Numbered from the stretch's first letter, positions 35,638 through 44,594 are shown. The stretch is DNA of 64,000 nucleotides from an uncultured Oscillospiraceae bacterium (GCA_900764755.1 CAAFPE010000061.1:4481-68480); one strand, 5' to 3'. Notes: generated by a model from the sequence alone, not told the origin. Program-made: numbers and translations.

Positions 35638-37785
35638 ATGAATGATCTGATACAAACGCTGGCCCGGGAACTGGACGCCGTCCCGGAGTATGTGGAAAAT
35701 GTGGTTCGCCTGATCGACGAGGGGGCCACGATCCCCTTCATCGCCCGCTACCGGAAGGAACTGCACGGCTCTATGGACGACCAGCTGCTGCGCCGGCTAG
35801 CCGACCGCCTGCAATATCTCCGGGGCCTGGCCGCCCGGAAGGAGGAGGTCCGCACCGCCATCGAGGGGCAGAAGAAGCTTACGGAGGATCTGTCCGCCGC
35901 CATTGATGCCGCCGCCACCCTGGCAGAGGTGGAGGACCTGTACCGTCCTTATAAGCAGAAGCGGCGCACCCGCGCCTCCATGGCCCGGGAGAAGGGGCTG
36001 GAGCCTCTGGCAGCTCTGGCCGCGGCCAGGGGACCCGCAGTGGATCTGGCACGGGCCGCGCGGGACTATGTGGACCCGGAAAAGGGGGTGGAGACGGTAG
36101 AGGCCGCCCTCCAGGGGGCCAGCGACATCCTGGCCGAGGAGATCTCCGACCGGGCCGACCTGCGGAAGGAGCTGCGCCAGCTGTATCTCCGCCGGGGCGT
36201 GCTGACCTCCAGGGCGGCGGACAAGGAGCCGGAGGACAGCGTCTACCGCCTGTACTATGACTTCAAGTGCCCGGTGAGCAGGGTCCAGGGCTATCAGACG
36301 CTGGCCATCAACCGGGGGGAGCGGGAGAAGCTGCTGAAGGTATCGGTGGAGCTGGACCTAGAGACTGCCAGGGTAGCGGTCCGGCGCAGGACCGTCCCGG
36401 GGACCGCCGCCATGGAATTTGTCCGGGGGGCGGCGGACGACGCCTGGGAGCGGCTGCTTCAGCCCTCTCTGGAGCGGGAGCTCCGGGCTTACCTCACTGA
36501 GCAGGCCGACGAGGGGGCCATCCGTACCTTCGCCCTGAATCTGAAGCCCCTGCTGATGCAGCCGCCAGTGAAGGGCAGGGTGACCATGGGCCTGGACCCC
36601 GGCTACCGCATGGGCTGTAAGGTGGCAGTGGTGGATGGCACCGGAAAGGTGCTGGACACCGCGGTGGTCTATCCTACCCACGGTCCGCGGCAGAGGGAGG
36701 AGGCCATTGCCCGGCTGTCCCAGCTGGTGCGGAAGCACGGGGTAGAGCACATCGCCATCGGCAACGGAACGGCCAGCCGTGAGACTGAGCAAGCGGCCGT
36801 GGAACTCATCCGCCGACTGGGGGGCGGGCTGAGTTATATGATCGTCAGCGAGGCGGGGGCGTCGGTGTACTCCGCCAGCAAGCTGGCCGCCGAGGAATTT
36901 CCGGAGTACGATGTGAACCTGAGAAGCGCTGTGTCCATCGCCCGGCGGCTCCAGGATCCCCTAGCCGAGCTGGTGAAGATCGACCCCAAGGCCATCGGCG
37001 TGGGCCAGTATCAGCACGATATGCCCCAGGCCCGCCTGGGAGAGGCGCTGGACGGGGTGGTAGAGGACTGCGTCAACTCTGTTGGGGTGGATGTGAATAC
37101 TGCATCGCCCTCCCTGCTCCAGCGGGTGTCCGGCCTCACCGCCGCCACCGCCCGGAATCTGGTGAAGTACCGGGAGGAGCACGGGGCCTTCACCGCCCGA
37201 AAGCAGCTGCTGAAGGTGCCCAAGCTGGGTCCCAAGGCCTACGAGCAGTGCGCTGGCTTCCTCCGGGTGCCGGAGAGCCCCTCGATTCTGGACCACACCG
37301 GCGTCCATCCAGAGAGTTACGGCGCGGCGGAGAAGCTGTTGGCAGCCTGCGGATATACCAGGGAGGACGTGGAGACGGGCGGGCTGGAGGAGCTGAAGCC
37401 CCGGGCGGAGGCCATCGGACTGGACCGGTTGGCGGAAACCTGCGGGGCGGGGGCCCCCACCCTGGCGGACATCATCCGGGAGTTGATGAAGCCCGGACGG
37501 GACCCCCGGGACGAGCTGCCCGCCCCCATCCTCCGCACTGATGTGATGGAACTGAAGGACCTGAAGCCGGGAATGGAACTCCAGGGCACCGTCCGAAATG
37601 TCATCGACTTCGGTGTTTTTGTGGACATCGGCGTCCATCAGGACGGCCTGGTCCACATCAGCCGCCTGCCCCGCCGGGTGAAGCACCCTTCCGAGCTGTT
37701 GGCCGTGGGGGATGTGGTCACCGTCTGGGTGGTGGATGTGGAGGAGAAGCGAGGGCGCATCGGACTGACCATGTGCCGGCCATGA
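35638..37785 (+). CDS. tex: Tex-family RNA-binding transcription accessory protein
   Basis: This 715-residue protein resembles Tex/Spt6, an S1-domain factor that binds RNA and influences transcription. It shows the N-terminal helical region (VRLIDEGATIPFIARYRKE), a YqgF/RuvC-like domain (MGLDPGYRMGCKVAVVDGTG, about 315-334), helix-hairpin-helix motifs (NSVGVDVNTASPSLLQRVSGL, then FTARKQLLKVPKLGPKAYEQ) and a C-terminal S1 domain (MELQGTVRNVIDFGVFVDIG, about 643-662). The ATG at 35638 follows AAAGGAGC. Length fits the family. Confidence 0.93.
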   Translation: MNDLIQTLARELDAVPEYVENVVRLIDEGATIPFIARYRKELHGSMDDQLLRRLADRLQYLRGLAARKEEVRTAIEGQKKLTEDLSAAIDAAATLAEVEDLYRPYKQKRRTRASMAREKGLEPLAALAAARGPAVDLARAARDYVDPEKGVETVEAALQGASDILAEEISDRADLRKELRQLYLRRGVLTSRAADKEPEDSVYRLYYDFKCPVSRVQGYQTLAINRGEREKLLKVSVELDLETARVAVRRRTVPGTAAMEFVRGAADDAWERLLQPSLERELRAYLTEQADEGAIRTFALNLKPLLMQPPVKGRVTMGLDPGYRMGCKVAVVDGTGKVLDTAVVYPTHGPRQREEAIARLSQLVRKHGVEHIAIGNGTASRETEQAAVELIRRLGGGLSYMIVSEAGASVYSASKLAAEEFPEYDVNLRSAVSIARRLQDPLAELVKIDPKAIGVGQYQHDMPQARLGEALDGVVEDCVNSVGVDVNTASPSLLQRVSGLTAATARNLVKYREEHGAFTARKQLLKVPKLGPKAYEQCAGFLRVPESPSILDHTGVHPESYGAAEKLLAACGYTREDVETGGLEELKPRAEAIGLDRLAETCGAGAPTLADIIRELMKPGRDPRDELPAPILRTDVMELKDLKPGMELQGTVRNVIDFGVFVDIGVHQDGLVHISRLPRRVKHPSELLAVGDVVTVWVVDVEEKRGRIGLTMCRP

Positions 37786-37795
37786 GCGGTCCTGG

Positions 37796-37824
37796 TTGAC
37801 CGGAGGCCCCTTTTCAGGTACAAT
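37796..37824 (+). promoter_or_regulatory. Promoter of pcrA
   Basis: TTGACC (37796-37801), 17 bp and TACAAT (37819-37824), starting 11 bp after the tex stop codon. Confidence 0.7.
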
Positions 37825-37862
37825 GGAACGATACCATACTGGATGAAGGAATGAGAGATACC

Positions 37863-40367
37863 ATGCTGGACCATGAACAGGAACTTCGATTTTGCAAGGC
37901 GCGCCGGGCGGCCATTGCCCGGGAGTTTGCCCGGCTGAACCCGGAGCAGCAGCGCGCGGTGCTGGCCACCGAGGGGCCGCTGCTTCTGCTGGCCGGGGCG
38001 GGAAGCGGTAAGACCACCGTGCTCATCCACCGCATCGCCAACCTGATGAAATATGGCCGGGGCTCCGACAGCCCGGAGGTCCCCCAGTGGGTAGCAGAGG
38101 ACGACCTGACCTTTTTGGAGGCCTATGCCGCCACGGGGCAGGGGGACAGGGAACGGCAGGAGCGGCTGTGCCGCCTGGACCCGGCGGTCCCCTGGTCCAT
38201 CCTGGCTATCACCTTTACCAACAAGGCAGCCGGGGAACTGAAGGACCGCCTGGCCGCACTGCTGGGGCCGGGGGCGGAGGATATATGGGCCTCCACCTTC
38301 CACTCCGCCTGTGTGCGCATCCTGCGCCGGGATATTGAGCGGCTGGGCTTCGCCTCCTCCTTCACCATCTACGACACGGACGACTCCCTGCGGGTCATCA
38401 AGGACTGCCTGAAGGACCTGGATCTGGACGAGAAGCAGTTCCCGCCCCGGACGGTGCTGGGCTATCTCTCCCGGGCCAAGGACGCCATGAAGCTGGCCGA
38501 CCAGTATCTGGCCGAGTGCGAGAAGGCGGGGGACTACCGCCTGACCAAGATCGCCAAGGTCTATGTGGAGTACCAGCGCCGCCTTTGGGAGGCCAACGCG
38601 CTGGATTTTGATGACATCATCCTCCACACTGTGCGCCTGCTCCAACAGTTTGATGATGTACGGGAGTATTACCAGAAAAAATTCCGATACGTACTCATTG
38701 ACGAGTATCAGGACACCAATAACCTGCAATATCTGCTGGCCTCCACCCTGGCGGGAGGGTACGAAAACTTCTGCGTGGTGGGCGATGATGACCAGTCCAT
38801 CTACCGCTTCCGGGGGGCCACCATCGAAAACATCCTCTCCTTTGAGAAGCAATATCCCGGCTGCCGCACCATCCGCCTGGAGGAGAATTACCGCTCCACC
38901 CGGCACATCCTGGAGGCGTCCAACGCCGTGATCCGCAATAACCAGGGGCGCAAGGGGAAGGAGCTGTGGACCCGGGCGGGGGAAGGGGAGAAGCTCCACC
39001 TGTACACCGCCATGAATGAGAACGACGAGGCGCGGTATGTGGCCGAGCAGGTGATGGAGGATTACAGCCAGGGCCGGTCCTGGAAGGACCACGCAGTCCT
39101 CTACCGGATGAACGCCCAGTCCAACCAGCTGGAGCAGGCCTTCAAGCGAAACGGCATCCCCTACCGGATCATCGGGGGCACTCGCTTCTTTGACCGGGCG
39201 GAGGTCAAGGACATGATCGCCTACCTGGCTGTCCTCAACAATCCGGAGGACGACCTGCGCCTTACCCGGATCATCAACAACCCTCCCCGGGGGATCGGGG
39301 TCAGGACAGTAGAGACTGCCCAGGCCATTGCCCGGCGGGACGGAAGCTCTCTGTACGCTGTAATCGACAACGCCCGGATGTATCCGGAGCTGGAGCGGGC
39401 GGCGGCCAAGCTGGCGGCCTTCACCAATCTGATGGGAGAGCTGTCCGTCCTGCTCACCCAGCTGTCTCTGGACCAGTTCTATGAGGAACTGATCCTGCGA
39501 AGCGGCTATGCCGCCATGCTGGAGACGAAGAACACTGTGGAGGACCGCACCAGGCTGGAAAACGTGCGGGAGCTGCTCACCTCCATCAATGGCTATCTGG
39601 AGAACGCGGGGGAGGAGCCGTCGCTGGCGGGCTTCCTGGACGAGATCGCCCTGTATACCGACCTGGATAACCACGACCCGGATCAGGACTGCGTGGTGAT
39701 GATGACCATGCACTCCGCCAAGGGGCTGGAGTTCCCCGTGGTCTTTGTGGTGGGAGCCGAGGAGGGTATTTTCCCCGGTATCCGGGCCATCGGCGAGCAG
39801 GATGAGATGGAGGAGGAGCGGCGGCTGTGCTATGTGGCCATGACCCGGGCCAAGGAGCGGCTGTACCTCACCTGTGCCGGTCAGCGGATGCTGTTCGGGC
39901 GCACCAGTTCCAACCGGCCCTCCCGCTTTCTGGACGAGATCCCGCCGGAGCATCTGGAGCGGTCCGGCCGCAGCTTTCTGGACGATGGCTGGGGAGGTAT
40001 GCCCAGCCGGACCTCCGGCTATGGCGGCTATGGGACGCGGGCGGCCCAGGGAAGCCGCAGCCCGTATGACCAGCGGCCCCAGTACACCGGGAGCCAGCCC
40101 TCCTACGGCGGATTTGTCCAGGCCATGTCGGGGGAGGACCGGAGAAGGACGGCTGCCCGCCCTACCGCCCCAGCGGCCCCGGCTGCTCCGGCGGCCAGCT
40201 TCCAGAAGGGAGATATGGTGCAGCATAAGGCCTTTGGCCGGGGGATGATCCTCTCCATTCAGAAGATGGGGGGAGACGCCCTGGTAGAGATCGCCTTTGA
40301 CAATGTGGGCACCAAGCGGCTGATGCTGAAATCTGCCTCCGCCCACATGAGCAAGGTATCTACATAA
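37863..40367 (+). CDS. pcrA: UvrD/PcrA-type 3'-5' DNA helicase
   Basis: This 834-residue superfamily 1A helicase acts in nucleotide excision repair and removes proteins from DNA. Motifs in order are: Q-motif LNPEQQRAVLATEGPLLLLAG, Walker A GAGSGKTT, AITFTNKAAGELKDR (Ia), DEYQDTNNLQY (II), VGDDDQSIYRFRGA (III), VEDRTRLENVRELL, TMHSAKGLEFPVVFVVGAE (V) and VAMTRAKERLYL (VI). The C-terminal 120 residues are Gly/Ala/Pro-rich with a final Tudor-like segment (FQKGDMVQHKAFGRGMILSI), as in Firmicute PcrA. I chose the ATG at 37863; an ATG at 37851 is too close to the AAGGA. Confidence 0.94.
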   Translation: MLDHEQELRFCKARRAAIAREFARLNPEQQRAVLATEGPLLLLAGAGSGKTTVLIHRIANLMKYGRGSDSPEVPQWVAEDDLTFLEAYAATGQGDRERQERLCRLDPAVPWSILAITFTNKAAGELKDRLAALLGPGAEDIWASTFHSACVRILRRDIERLGFASSFTIYDTDDSLRVIKDCLKDLDLDEKQFPPRTVLGYLSRAKDAMKLADQYLAECEKAGDYRLTKIAKVYVEYQRRLWEANALDFDDIILHTVRLLQQFDDVREYYQKKFRYVLIDEYQDTNNLQYLLASTLAGGYENFCVVGDDDQSIYRFRGATIENILSFEKQYPGCRTIRLEENYRSTRHILEASNAVIRNNQGRKGKELWTRAGEGEKLHLYTAMNENDEARYVAEQVMEDYSQGRSWKDHAVLYRMNAQSNQLEQAFKRNGIPYRIIGGTRFFDRAEVKDMIAYLAVLNNPEDDLRLTRIINNPPRGIGVRTVETAQAIARRDGSSLYAVIDNARMYPELERAAAKLAAFTNLMGELSVLLTQLSLDQFYEELILRSGYAAMLETKNTVEDRTRLENVRELLTSINGYLENAGEEPSLAGFLDEIALYTDLDNHDPDQDCVVMMTMHSAKGLEFPVVFVVGAEEGIFPGIRAIGEQDEMEEERRLCYVAMTRAKERLYLTCAGQRMLFGRTSSNRPSRFLDEIPPEHLERSGRSFLDDGWGGMPSRTSGYGGYGTRAAQGSRSPYDQRPQYTGSQPSYGGFVQAMSGEDRRRTAARPTAPAAPAAPAASFQKGDMVQHKAFGRGMILSIQKMGGDALVEIAFDNVGTKRLMLKSASAHMSKVST

Positions 40368-40372
40368 CAGAG

Positions 40373-40396
40373 GGCCCGCCGCAGCTGCGGCGGGCC
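40373..40396 (+). terminator. Terminator of pcrA
   Basis: A 24-bp perfect palindrome, GGCCCGCCGCAG and its complement, is followed by TTTCCTT. Confidence 0.8.
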
Positions 40397-40401
40397 TTTC
40401 C

Positions 40402-40587
40402 TTATATGGGAGGCGGCGGCTCCCGGCGAAAACCCTCCTCCAGCAGCTTCAGTTCCCCCAGAGTGGACACGGAGATCGTACTCTCCAGCAGGCGGAGCTG
40501 TACGCGGGGCGGGAGGGTGTCCCAGTAGGAGAGCAGCAGGGCGTCGTGCCCCACCACGTCCTGGGGCAGGCGGAAATACTGCTTCAA
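40402..40587 (-). CDS. Small hypothetical protein
   Basis: This 61-residue product (start TTG at 40587, nine bases after GGAGG) reads KQYFRLPQDVVGHDALLLSY and then an evenly mixed, helix-prone sequence ending in REPPPPI. A GTG three codons upstream (40596) is the alternative start. The upstream extension of the same frame runs through the low-complexity tail of the neighbouring gene in another frame and is not coding. I do not recognise a family. Support comes only from the RBS and balanced composition, and it could be a chance ORF. Confidence 0.45.
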   Translation of the reverse strand: MKQYFRLPQDVVGHDALLLSYWDTLPPRVQLRLLESTISVSTLGELKLLEEGFRREPPPPI

Positions 40588-40687
40588 ATCAAACACCTCC
40601 GCCCTCAGTTTGTACGGAGAGAGAGAAAAGCATACAAAAAAGCGGACGGAGCCATCGTGGCTCCGTCCATCTCTGTATCTGGTTAGA

Positions 40688-41197
40688 TCAAACCTCTGCC
40701 TTGGTCTCCTCAGCGGGAGCGGCCTCCTCAGCAGGAGCGGCCTCCTCAGTGGGAGCAACTTCCTCAGTGGGAGCAACTTCCTCAGCGGGAGTGGCCTCCT
40801 CGATGGAAGTGGCCTCCTCAGCGGGAGCAGGCTCCTCGGGGATGTCCTGGAAGTCCGCGTCCACGATGATCTCACCCTCCGCCTCGGCGGCGGATTTCAG
40901 TTCGGCGATGCGGTCGTTGTTCGCCTGGATCAGCTCCCTGGAGACGGTGATCCGCTCACAGGCGGCGGCGTAGGCGCCCTCGGGGGTGTTCCCGTGCTCG
41001 GCATAGTAGAGTCGGCCCAGTTCTGCGTAGGCCTTCTTCATGCTGCCCTCCTCGGCCAGATTGGAAGTTTTCAGCTTGGCGATCTCCGCCAGGCGCTTGG
41101 AGGTGGCGATGCCAGTCTCTGCCAGGTGCTTGGAGGCGGCGGCGCCGCTCTGGGCCAGATCCGTGGCAATTTCGGTCAGATTATCCAAAAATCCCAT
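40688..41197 (-). CDS. Hypothetical helical protein with Glu/Ala/Pro repeat tail
   Basis: This 169-residue protein begins MGFLDNLTEIATDLAQSG and continues as an amphipathic helical region to about residue 105. The C-terminal 50 residues are low complexity, about eight degenerate copies of an (A/P)xEEx unit such as APAEEA and APTEEV, encoded by imperfect 18-bp DNA repeats. There are no cysteines in a metal pattern except one. Similar small proteins of unknown function occur in Oscillospiraceae (recollection, not searched). The ATG at 41197 follows AGGAGGTACC. Confidence 0.65.
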   Translation of the reverse strand: MGFLDNLTEIATDLAQSGAAASKHLAETGIATSKRLAEIAKLKTSNLAEEGSMKKAYAELGRLYYAEHGNTPEGAYAAACERITVSRELIQANNDRIAELKSAAEAEGEIIVDADFQDIPEEPAPAEEATSIEEATPAEEVAPTEEVAPTEEAAPAEEAAPAEETKAEV

Positions 41198-41403
41198 AAT
41201 AGGTACCTCCTAATTGATACAGTTTCCTGTGGACTGGCTCCATTCTAACCGATTTTTCCGGTGGGTGCAAGAACTTCAGGGCGGATTTAATGGTTTTTTT
41301 AAATTTCTTCCACAGAACCTTCATCTTTCTCCCAGATCATGGGGATAAAAAGCTCCCGCCGCCCAGATGGGGCGGCAGGAGAAAAGGAACACATCTTGAA
41401 GAA

Positions 41404-42780
41404 TCAGACCTTGAAGTTGACAGCGGTGTCTCCCTTCTGGTCGTGGCCAAACTCGTAGTCCTTGCCGGGGAGGATGGCATTGAGAGCGATGCCGGTGATG
41501 GCAGCCACCGCCAGGCCGGACAGGCTGATGGTGGCAGTGCCCACATGGAAGGTGACAGCACCGGAGTAGTTGACACCGATGGCCAGCACCATGATGATGG
41601 CGGCCACGATGACGTTGCGGCTGTTGGTAAAGTCCACCTGGTTTTCCACCACGTTGCGCACGCCCACGGCGGAGATCATGCCGTACAGCACCATGGACAC
41701 GCCGCCCATGGTGGCGGTGGGCATGGCGGCCACCAGGGCTGCGAACTTGGGGGAGAAGGAGAGCAGGATGGCCAGACTGGCTGCGATGCGGATCACCCGG
41801 GGATCATAGACCTTGGAGAGGGCCAGCACGCCCGTGTTCTCACCGTAGGTGGTATTGGCCGGGGCGCCGAACAGAGAGGCCAGGGAGGTGGCCAGGCCGT
41901 CGCCCAGGAGGGTGCGGTGGAATCCAGGGTTTTCCAGGTAGTTGCGCTCACAGGTGGAGGAGATGGCGCACATATCGCCGATGTGCTCCACCATGGTGGC
42001 CAGGGCCAGAGGCATGATGGTCACCGCTGCGGTGAGGAGCATCCCGTGGTCCAGGTCGGGGCGGCTGAACAGACCGAACAGTGTATTCTGGAACTGGAAG
42101 GGGAGGCCGATCCAGGGGGCGTCGATCAGTGCCTGGACCTTGACCGGGTCCATGACCTGCATCCCGTTGATCTGACAGATGGCGGCCACCGCATAAGAGC
42201 CCACCACGCCCAGTAGGATGGGGATGATCTTGATCATTCCCTTGCCCCAGATGTTGCAGCCAACCACAATGGCAATGGCGATGAGGGCGATGGCCCAGTT
42301 GGTGCGGCAGTTGGAGATGGCAGTGGAACTGAGGGTCAGGCCGATGCAGATGATGATGGGACCGGTGACGATGGGAGGAAAATAGCGCATGACCTTCTTG
42401 GTGCCAAAAACCTTGAACAGGGCGGACAACAGGACATACATCAGTCCGGCCAGCATGACACCGAAGCAGGCGTAGGGGAGCATCTCTGTATTGGCGACAG
42501 CGTTTCCGTTACTGTCGGTGAGCATGGGGGCAATGGCCTGATAGCCGCCGATGAAGGCGAAGGAGGAGCCCAGAAAGGCGGGAACCATTCCCTTGGTCAG
42601 AAAGTGGAACAGCAGTGTGCCCAGCCCGGCGAACAGCAGGGTAGCGGACACGGACAGCCCGGTGAGGGCGGGGACCAGCACGGTGGCGCCGAACATGGCG
42701 AACATATGCTGGACGCCCAGGATCAGCATTTTGGGACGGCCCAGCTGGCGGGCGTCATAGATACCTTGGTTTGGATTCAT
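41404..42780 (-). CDS. Uracil/xanthine permease (NCS2 family)
   Basis: This 458-residue transporter has 12-14 predicted membrane helices. NCS2 features are LILGVQHMFAMFGATVLVPALTG near the N-terminus (UraA-like), FAFIGGYQAI, GAPANTTYGENTGVLALSKVYDP (about 300-322, the substrate-binding loop) and GGVSMVLYGMISAVGVRN. It imports uracil or a purine base with protons; the GENTGVLALSKVYDP loop favours uracil (UraA/PyrP). The ATG at 42780 follows GGGAGATC. A long structured leader with an intrinsic terminator precedes it (42781-42935), which suggests regulation by attenuation. Confidence 0.9.
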   Translation of the reverse strand: MNPNQGIYDARQLGRPKMLILGVQHMFAMFGATVLVPALTGLSVSATLLFAGLGTLLFHFLTKGMVPAFLGSSFAFIGGYQAIAPMLTDSNGNAVANTEMLPYACFGVMLAGLMYVLLSALFKVFGTKKVMRYFPPIVTGPIIICIGLTLSSTAISNCRTNWAIALIAIAIVVGCNIWGKGMIKIIPILLGVVGSYAVAAICQINGMQVMDPVKVQALIDAPWIGLPFQFQNTLFGLFSRPDLDHGMLLTAAVTIMPLALATMVEHIGDMCAISSTCERNYLENPGFHRTLLGDGLATSLASLFGAPANTTYGENTGVLALSKVYDPRVIRIAASLAILLSFSPKFAALVAAMPTATMGGVSMVLYGMISAVGVRNVVENQVDFTNSRNVIVAAIIMVLAIGVNYSGAVTFHVGTATISLSGLAVAAITGIALNAILPGKDYEFGHDQKGDTAVNFKV

Positions 42781-42935
42781 TCTTTTGATCTCCCTTCTCA
42801 GTGTCTGGTGGTATTTTGCGCAGAAAAAAAGACAATCAACGGGTGATTGTCCACACACAGAAGAAACAAAGGAACACGGGCGAAAAACAGCCGGCTTTCC
42901 ATGACAGGCACCATCCTTTGCTCCAAATCTCGGAC
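42781..42935 (-). promoter_or_regulatory. Structured leader with intrinsic terminator upstream of the uracil permease (candidate attenuator/riboswitch)
   Basis: Reading on the minus strand, a 7-bp stem CAAAGGA/TCCTTTG (42920-42914 with 42872-42866) encloses about 40 nt with a GCCGGC segment. A perfect terminator follows, GACAATCA, loop, TGATTGTC and TTTTTTT (42851-42824), 43 nt before the ATG. I do not recognise the PyrR-binding loop or the purine riboswitch core. Transcription attenuation is inference from the layout. Confidence 0.6.
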
Positions 42936-42936
42936 C

Positions 42937-42965
42937 ATTGTATCAGAGAGATAGGAAAAGTGCAA
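42937..42965 (-). promoter_or_regulatory. Promoter of the uracil permease
   Basis: On the minus strand TTGCAC (42965-42960), 17 bp and TACAAT (42942-42937). Confidence 0.75.
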
Positions 42966-43048
42966 GAGCAAAATCGGGCTTTTTCCCATTTTTTCTGAAA
43001 CGGCGAAAGAGAAGGGGCGGCTGTGGCAGACCTTGGCACTTGTAATGG

Positions 43049-43077
43049 TTGACTTTGGCGGTAAAAATGGATAAACT
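43049..43077 (+). promoter_or_regulatory. Promoter of lysA
   Basis: TTGACT (43049-43054), 17 bp and TAAACT (43072-43077), 68 bp before the ATG. Confidence 0.6.
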
Positions 43078-43144
43078 AAATCTGATTTTTTCTCCGCCCC
43101 GACAGGGGGCGGGGACCAGACTGTTCATAGAGAGATAAGGAGCG

Positions 43145-44410
43145 ATGGAAGTGAAAAAACCGTTTGTCACCCTGGAGCAGCTCCAGGAGATCACCCGTCA
43201 GCACCCTACCCCCTTCCACCTGTATGATGAGCAGGGCATACGGGAGAATGCCAGGGCTTTGAAGGCGGCCTTTGCCTGGAACCCCGGCTATACGGAGTAC
43301 TTCGCGGTGAAGGCCACCCCCAATCCCCAGATCCTGAAGATCCTGCGGGAGGAGGGCTGCGGGGTGGACTGCTCCTCTTTGTGCGAGCTGATGATGTCCG
43401 ACCGCTGCGGCTTCCGGGGCGGGAAGATCATGTTTTCCTCCAACGATACCCCGGCGGAGGAGTTCGTCCTGGCAGAGAAGCTGGGGGCCACCATCAATCT
43501 GGATGACATCACCCATGTGGAATTTCTGAAAAACACCCTGGGCTATATCCCCAAGAAGATCTCCTGCCGGTATAATCCAGGGGGAGTATTCCAGGTTGGA
43601 GAGAGCAAAGAGGGCTTTCAGGTCATGGACAACCCGGGAGAGGCCAAGTACGGCATGACCCGGACTCAGATCGCCCAGGCATTCCGCCGACTGAAGGAGC
43701 TGGGTGCGGAGGAGTTCGGCATCCATGCCTTCCTGGCCTCTAATACCCTGTCCAACGAGTACTATCCGGCCCTGGCCCGGGTGCTGTTCCAGCTGGCGGC
43801 GGAGCTGAAGGAAGAGACCGGCTGCCACATCACCTTCATCAATCTGTCCGGCGGCGTAGGGGTGCCCTACCGCCCGGAGCAGCCGGCCAACGACATTGCT
43901 GCCATTGGTGCGGGGGTGCGGAAGGCCTATGAGGAGATCCTGGTCCCCGCGGGCATGGGGGATGTGGCCCTTTGTACCGAGCTGGGGCGTTTCATGCTTG
44001 CCCCATACGGGCATCTGGTGACCCGGGTGCTCCATCAGAAGCACACATACAAGGAGTATGTGGGGGTGGACGCCTGCGCCTCCAACCTGATGCGGCCTGC
44101 CATCTATGGGGCTTATCACCACATCACCGTCATGGGGAAGGAGAACGCGCCCTGCGACCATAAGTACGACGTGACCGGCTCCCTGTGTGAGAACAGCGAC
44201 AAATTTGCCATCGACCGGATGCTTCCGGAGGTGGAGATCGGAGACCTGCTGGTGATCCACGATACCGGGGCCCACGGCCACGCCATGGGCTATCAGTACA
44301 ACGGACGCCTGCGCTCGGCTGAGGTGCTGCTCCAGGAGGACGGCTCCGCCCGCCTGATCCGGAGAGCCGAAACGCCGGAGGATTACTTCGCCACGGTAGT
44401 TTGGGAGTAA
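43145..44410 (+). CDS. lysA: Diaminopimelate decarboxylase
   Basis: This 421-residue fold-III PLP enzyme converts meso-diaminopimelate to lysine. The PLP lysine is in EYFAVKATPNP (about 53-63). GVDCSSLCEL, FSSNDTPAEEF, INLSGGVGVPYRPEQP (the glycine loop) and ELGRFMLAPYG follow, and CENSDKFA carries the catalytic cysteine region with DTGAHGHAMGYQYNGRLRSAE near the C-terminus. Carboxynorspermidine decarboxylase is the main alternative family. The ATG at 43145 follows AAGGAG. The last 42 bp around the stop are repeated 224 bp downstream, after an inserted structured element. Confidence 0.93.
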   Translation: MEVKKPFVTLEQLQEITRQHPTPFHLYDEQGIRENARALKAAFAWNPGYTEYFAVKATPNPQILKILREEGCGVDCSSLCELMMSDRCGFRGGKIMFSSNDTPAEEFVLAEKLGATINLDDITHVEFLKNTLGYIPKKISCRYNPGGVFQVGESKEGFQVMDNPGEAKYGMTRTQIAQAFRRLKELGAEEFGIHAFLASNTLSNEYYPALARVLFQLAAELKEETGCHITFINLSGGVGVPYRPEQPANDIAAIGAGVRKAYEEILVPAGMGDVALCTELGRFMLAPYGHLVTRVLHQKHTYKEYVGVDACASNLMRPAIYGAYHHITVMGKENAPCDHKYDVTGSLCENSDKFAIDRMLPEVEIGDLLVIHDTGAHGHAMGYQYNGRLRSAEVLLQEDGSARLIRRAETPEDYFATVVWE

Positions 44411-44412
44411 GA

Positions 44413-44594
44413 GGGAGTGGGTCGGTCTGAGCAATCAGCTGCCTTGGCGTTTCGGCGACCCAATCGCAGATGGGGCGGCGCGGAGCGCCGTACAAGCGTT
44501 TTGCCGGAGGCAAAATCTTGGCGGAGGCGGAATTCAGTTCCGCCGAGCAATGAAAAAACCGGGCCCCCGGAAATGGAATGGTCCATTTCCGGGC
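44413..44594 (+). repeat. Structured gene-end insertion element, copy 2
   Basis: This 182-bp non-coding stretch separates the lysA stop from a second copy of the lysA 3' end. It contains hairpins CGGCGC/GCGCCG (44476-44490), TTTTGCC/GGCAAAA (44499-44515), GGCGGAA/TTCCGCC (44526-44544) and a 12-bp terminal hairpin CCCGGAAATGGA/TCCATTTCCGGG (44566-44593), one base from the duplicate. An outer pair TGGGTCG/CGACCCA lies at 44418-44462. Its reverse strand aligns with 33481-33556. Relative to the host gene it has the same orientation as the copy behind rubrerythrin. Confidence 0.82.

Noticed and set aside
40588..40875. N-terminal extension of the 61-residue ORF
   Set aside because: The extension is a Leu/Pro/Arg low-complexity reading of the neighbouring gene tail in another frame.
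42781..42935. Purine (xpt-type) riboswitch or PyrR site
   Set aside because: The conserved junction and loop sequences of the purine aptamer and the PyrR recognition loop were not found in the leader.
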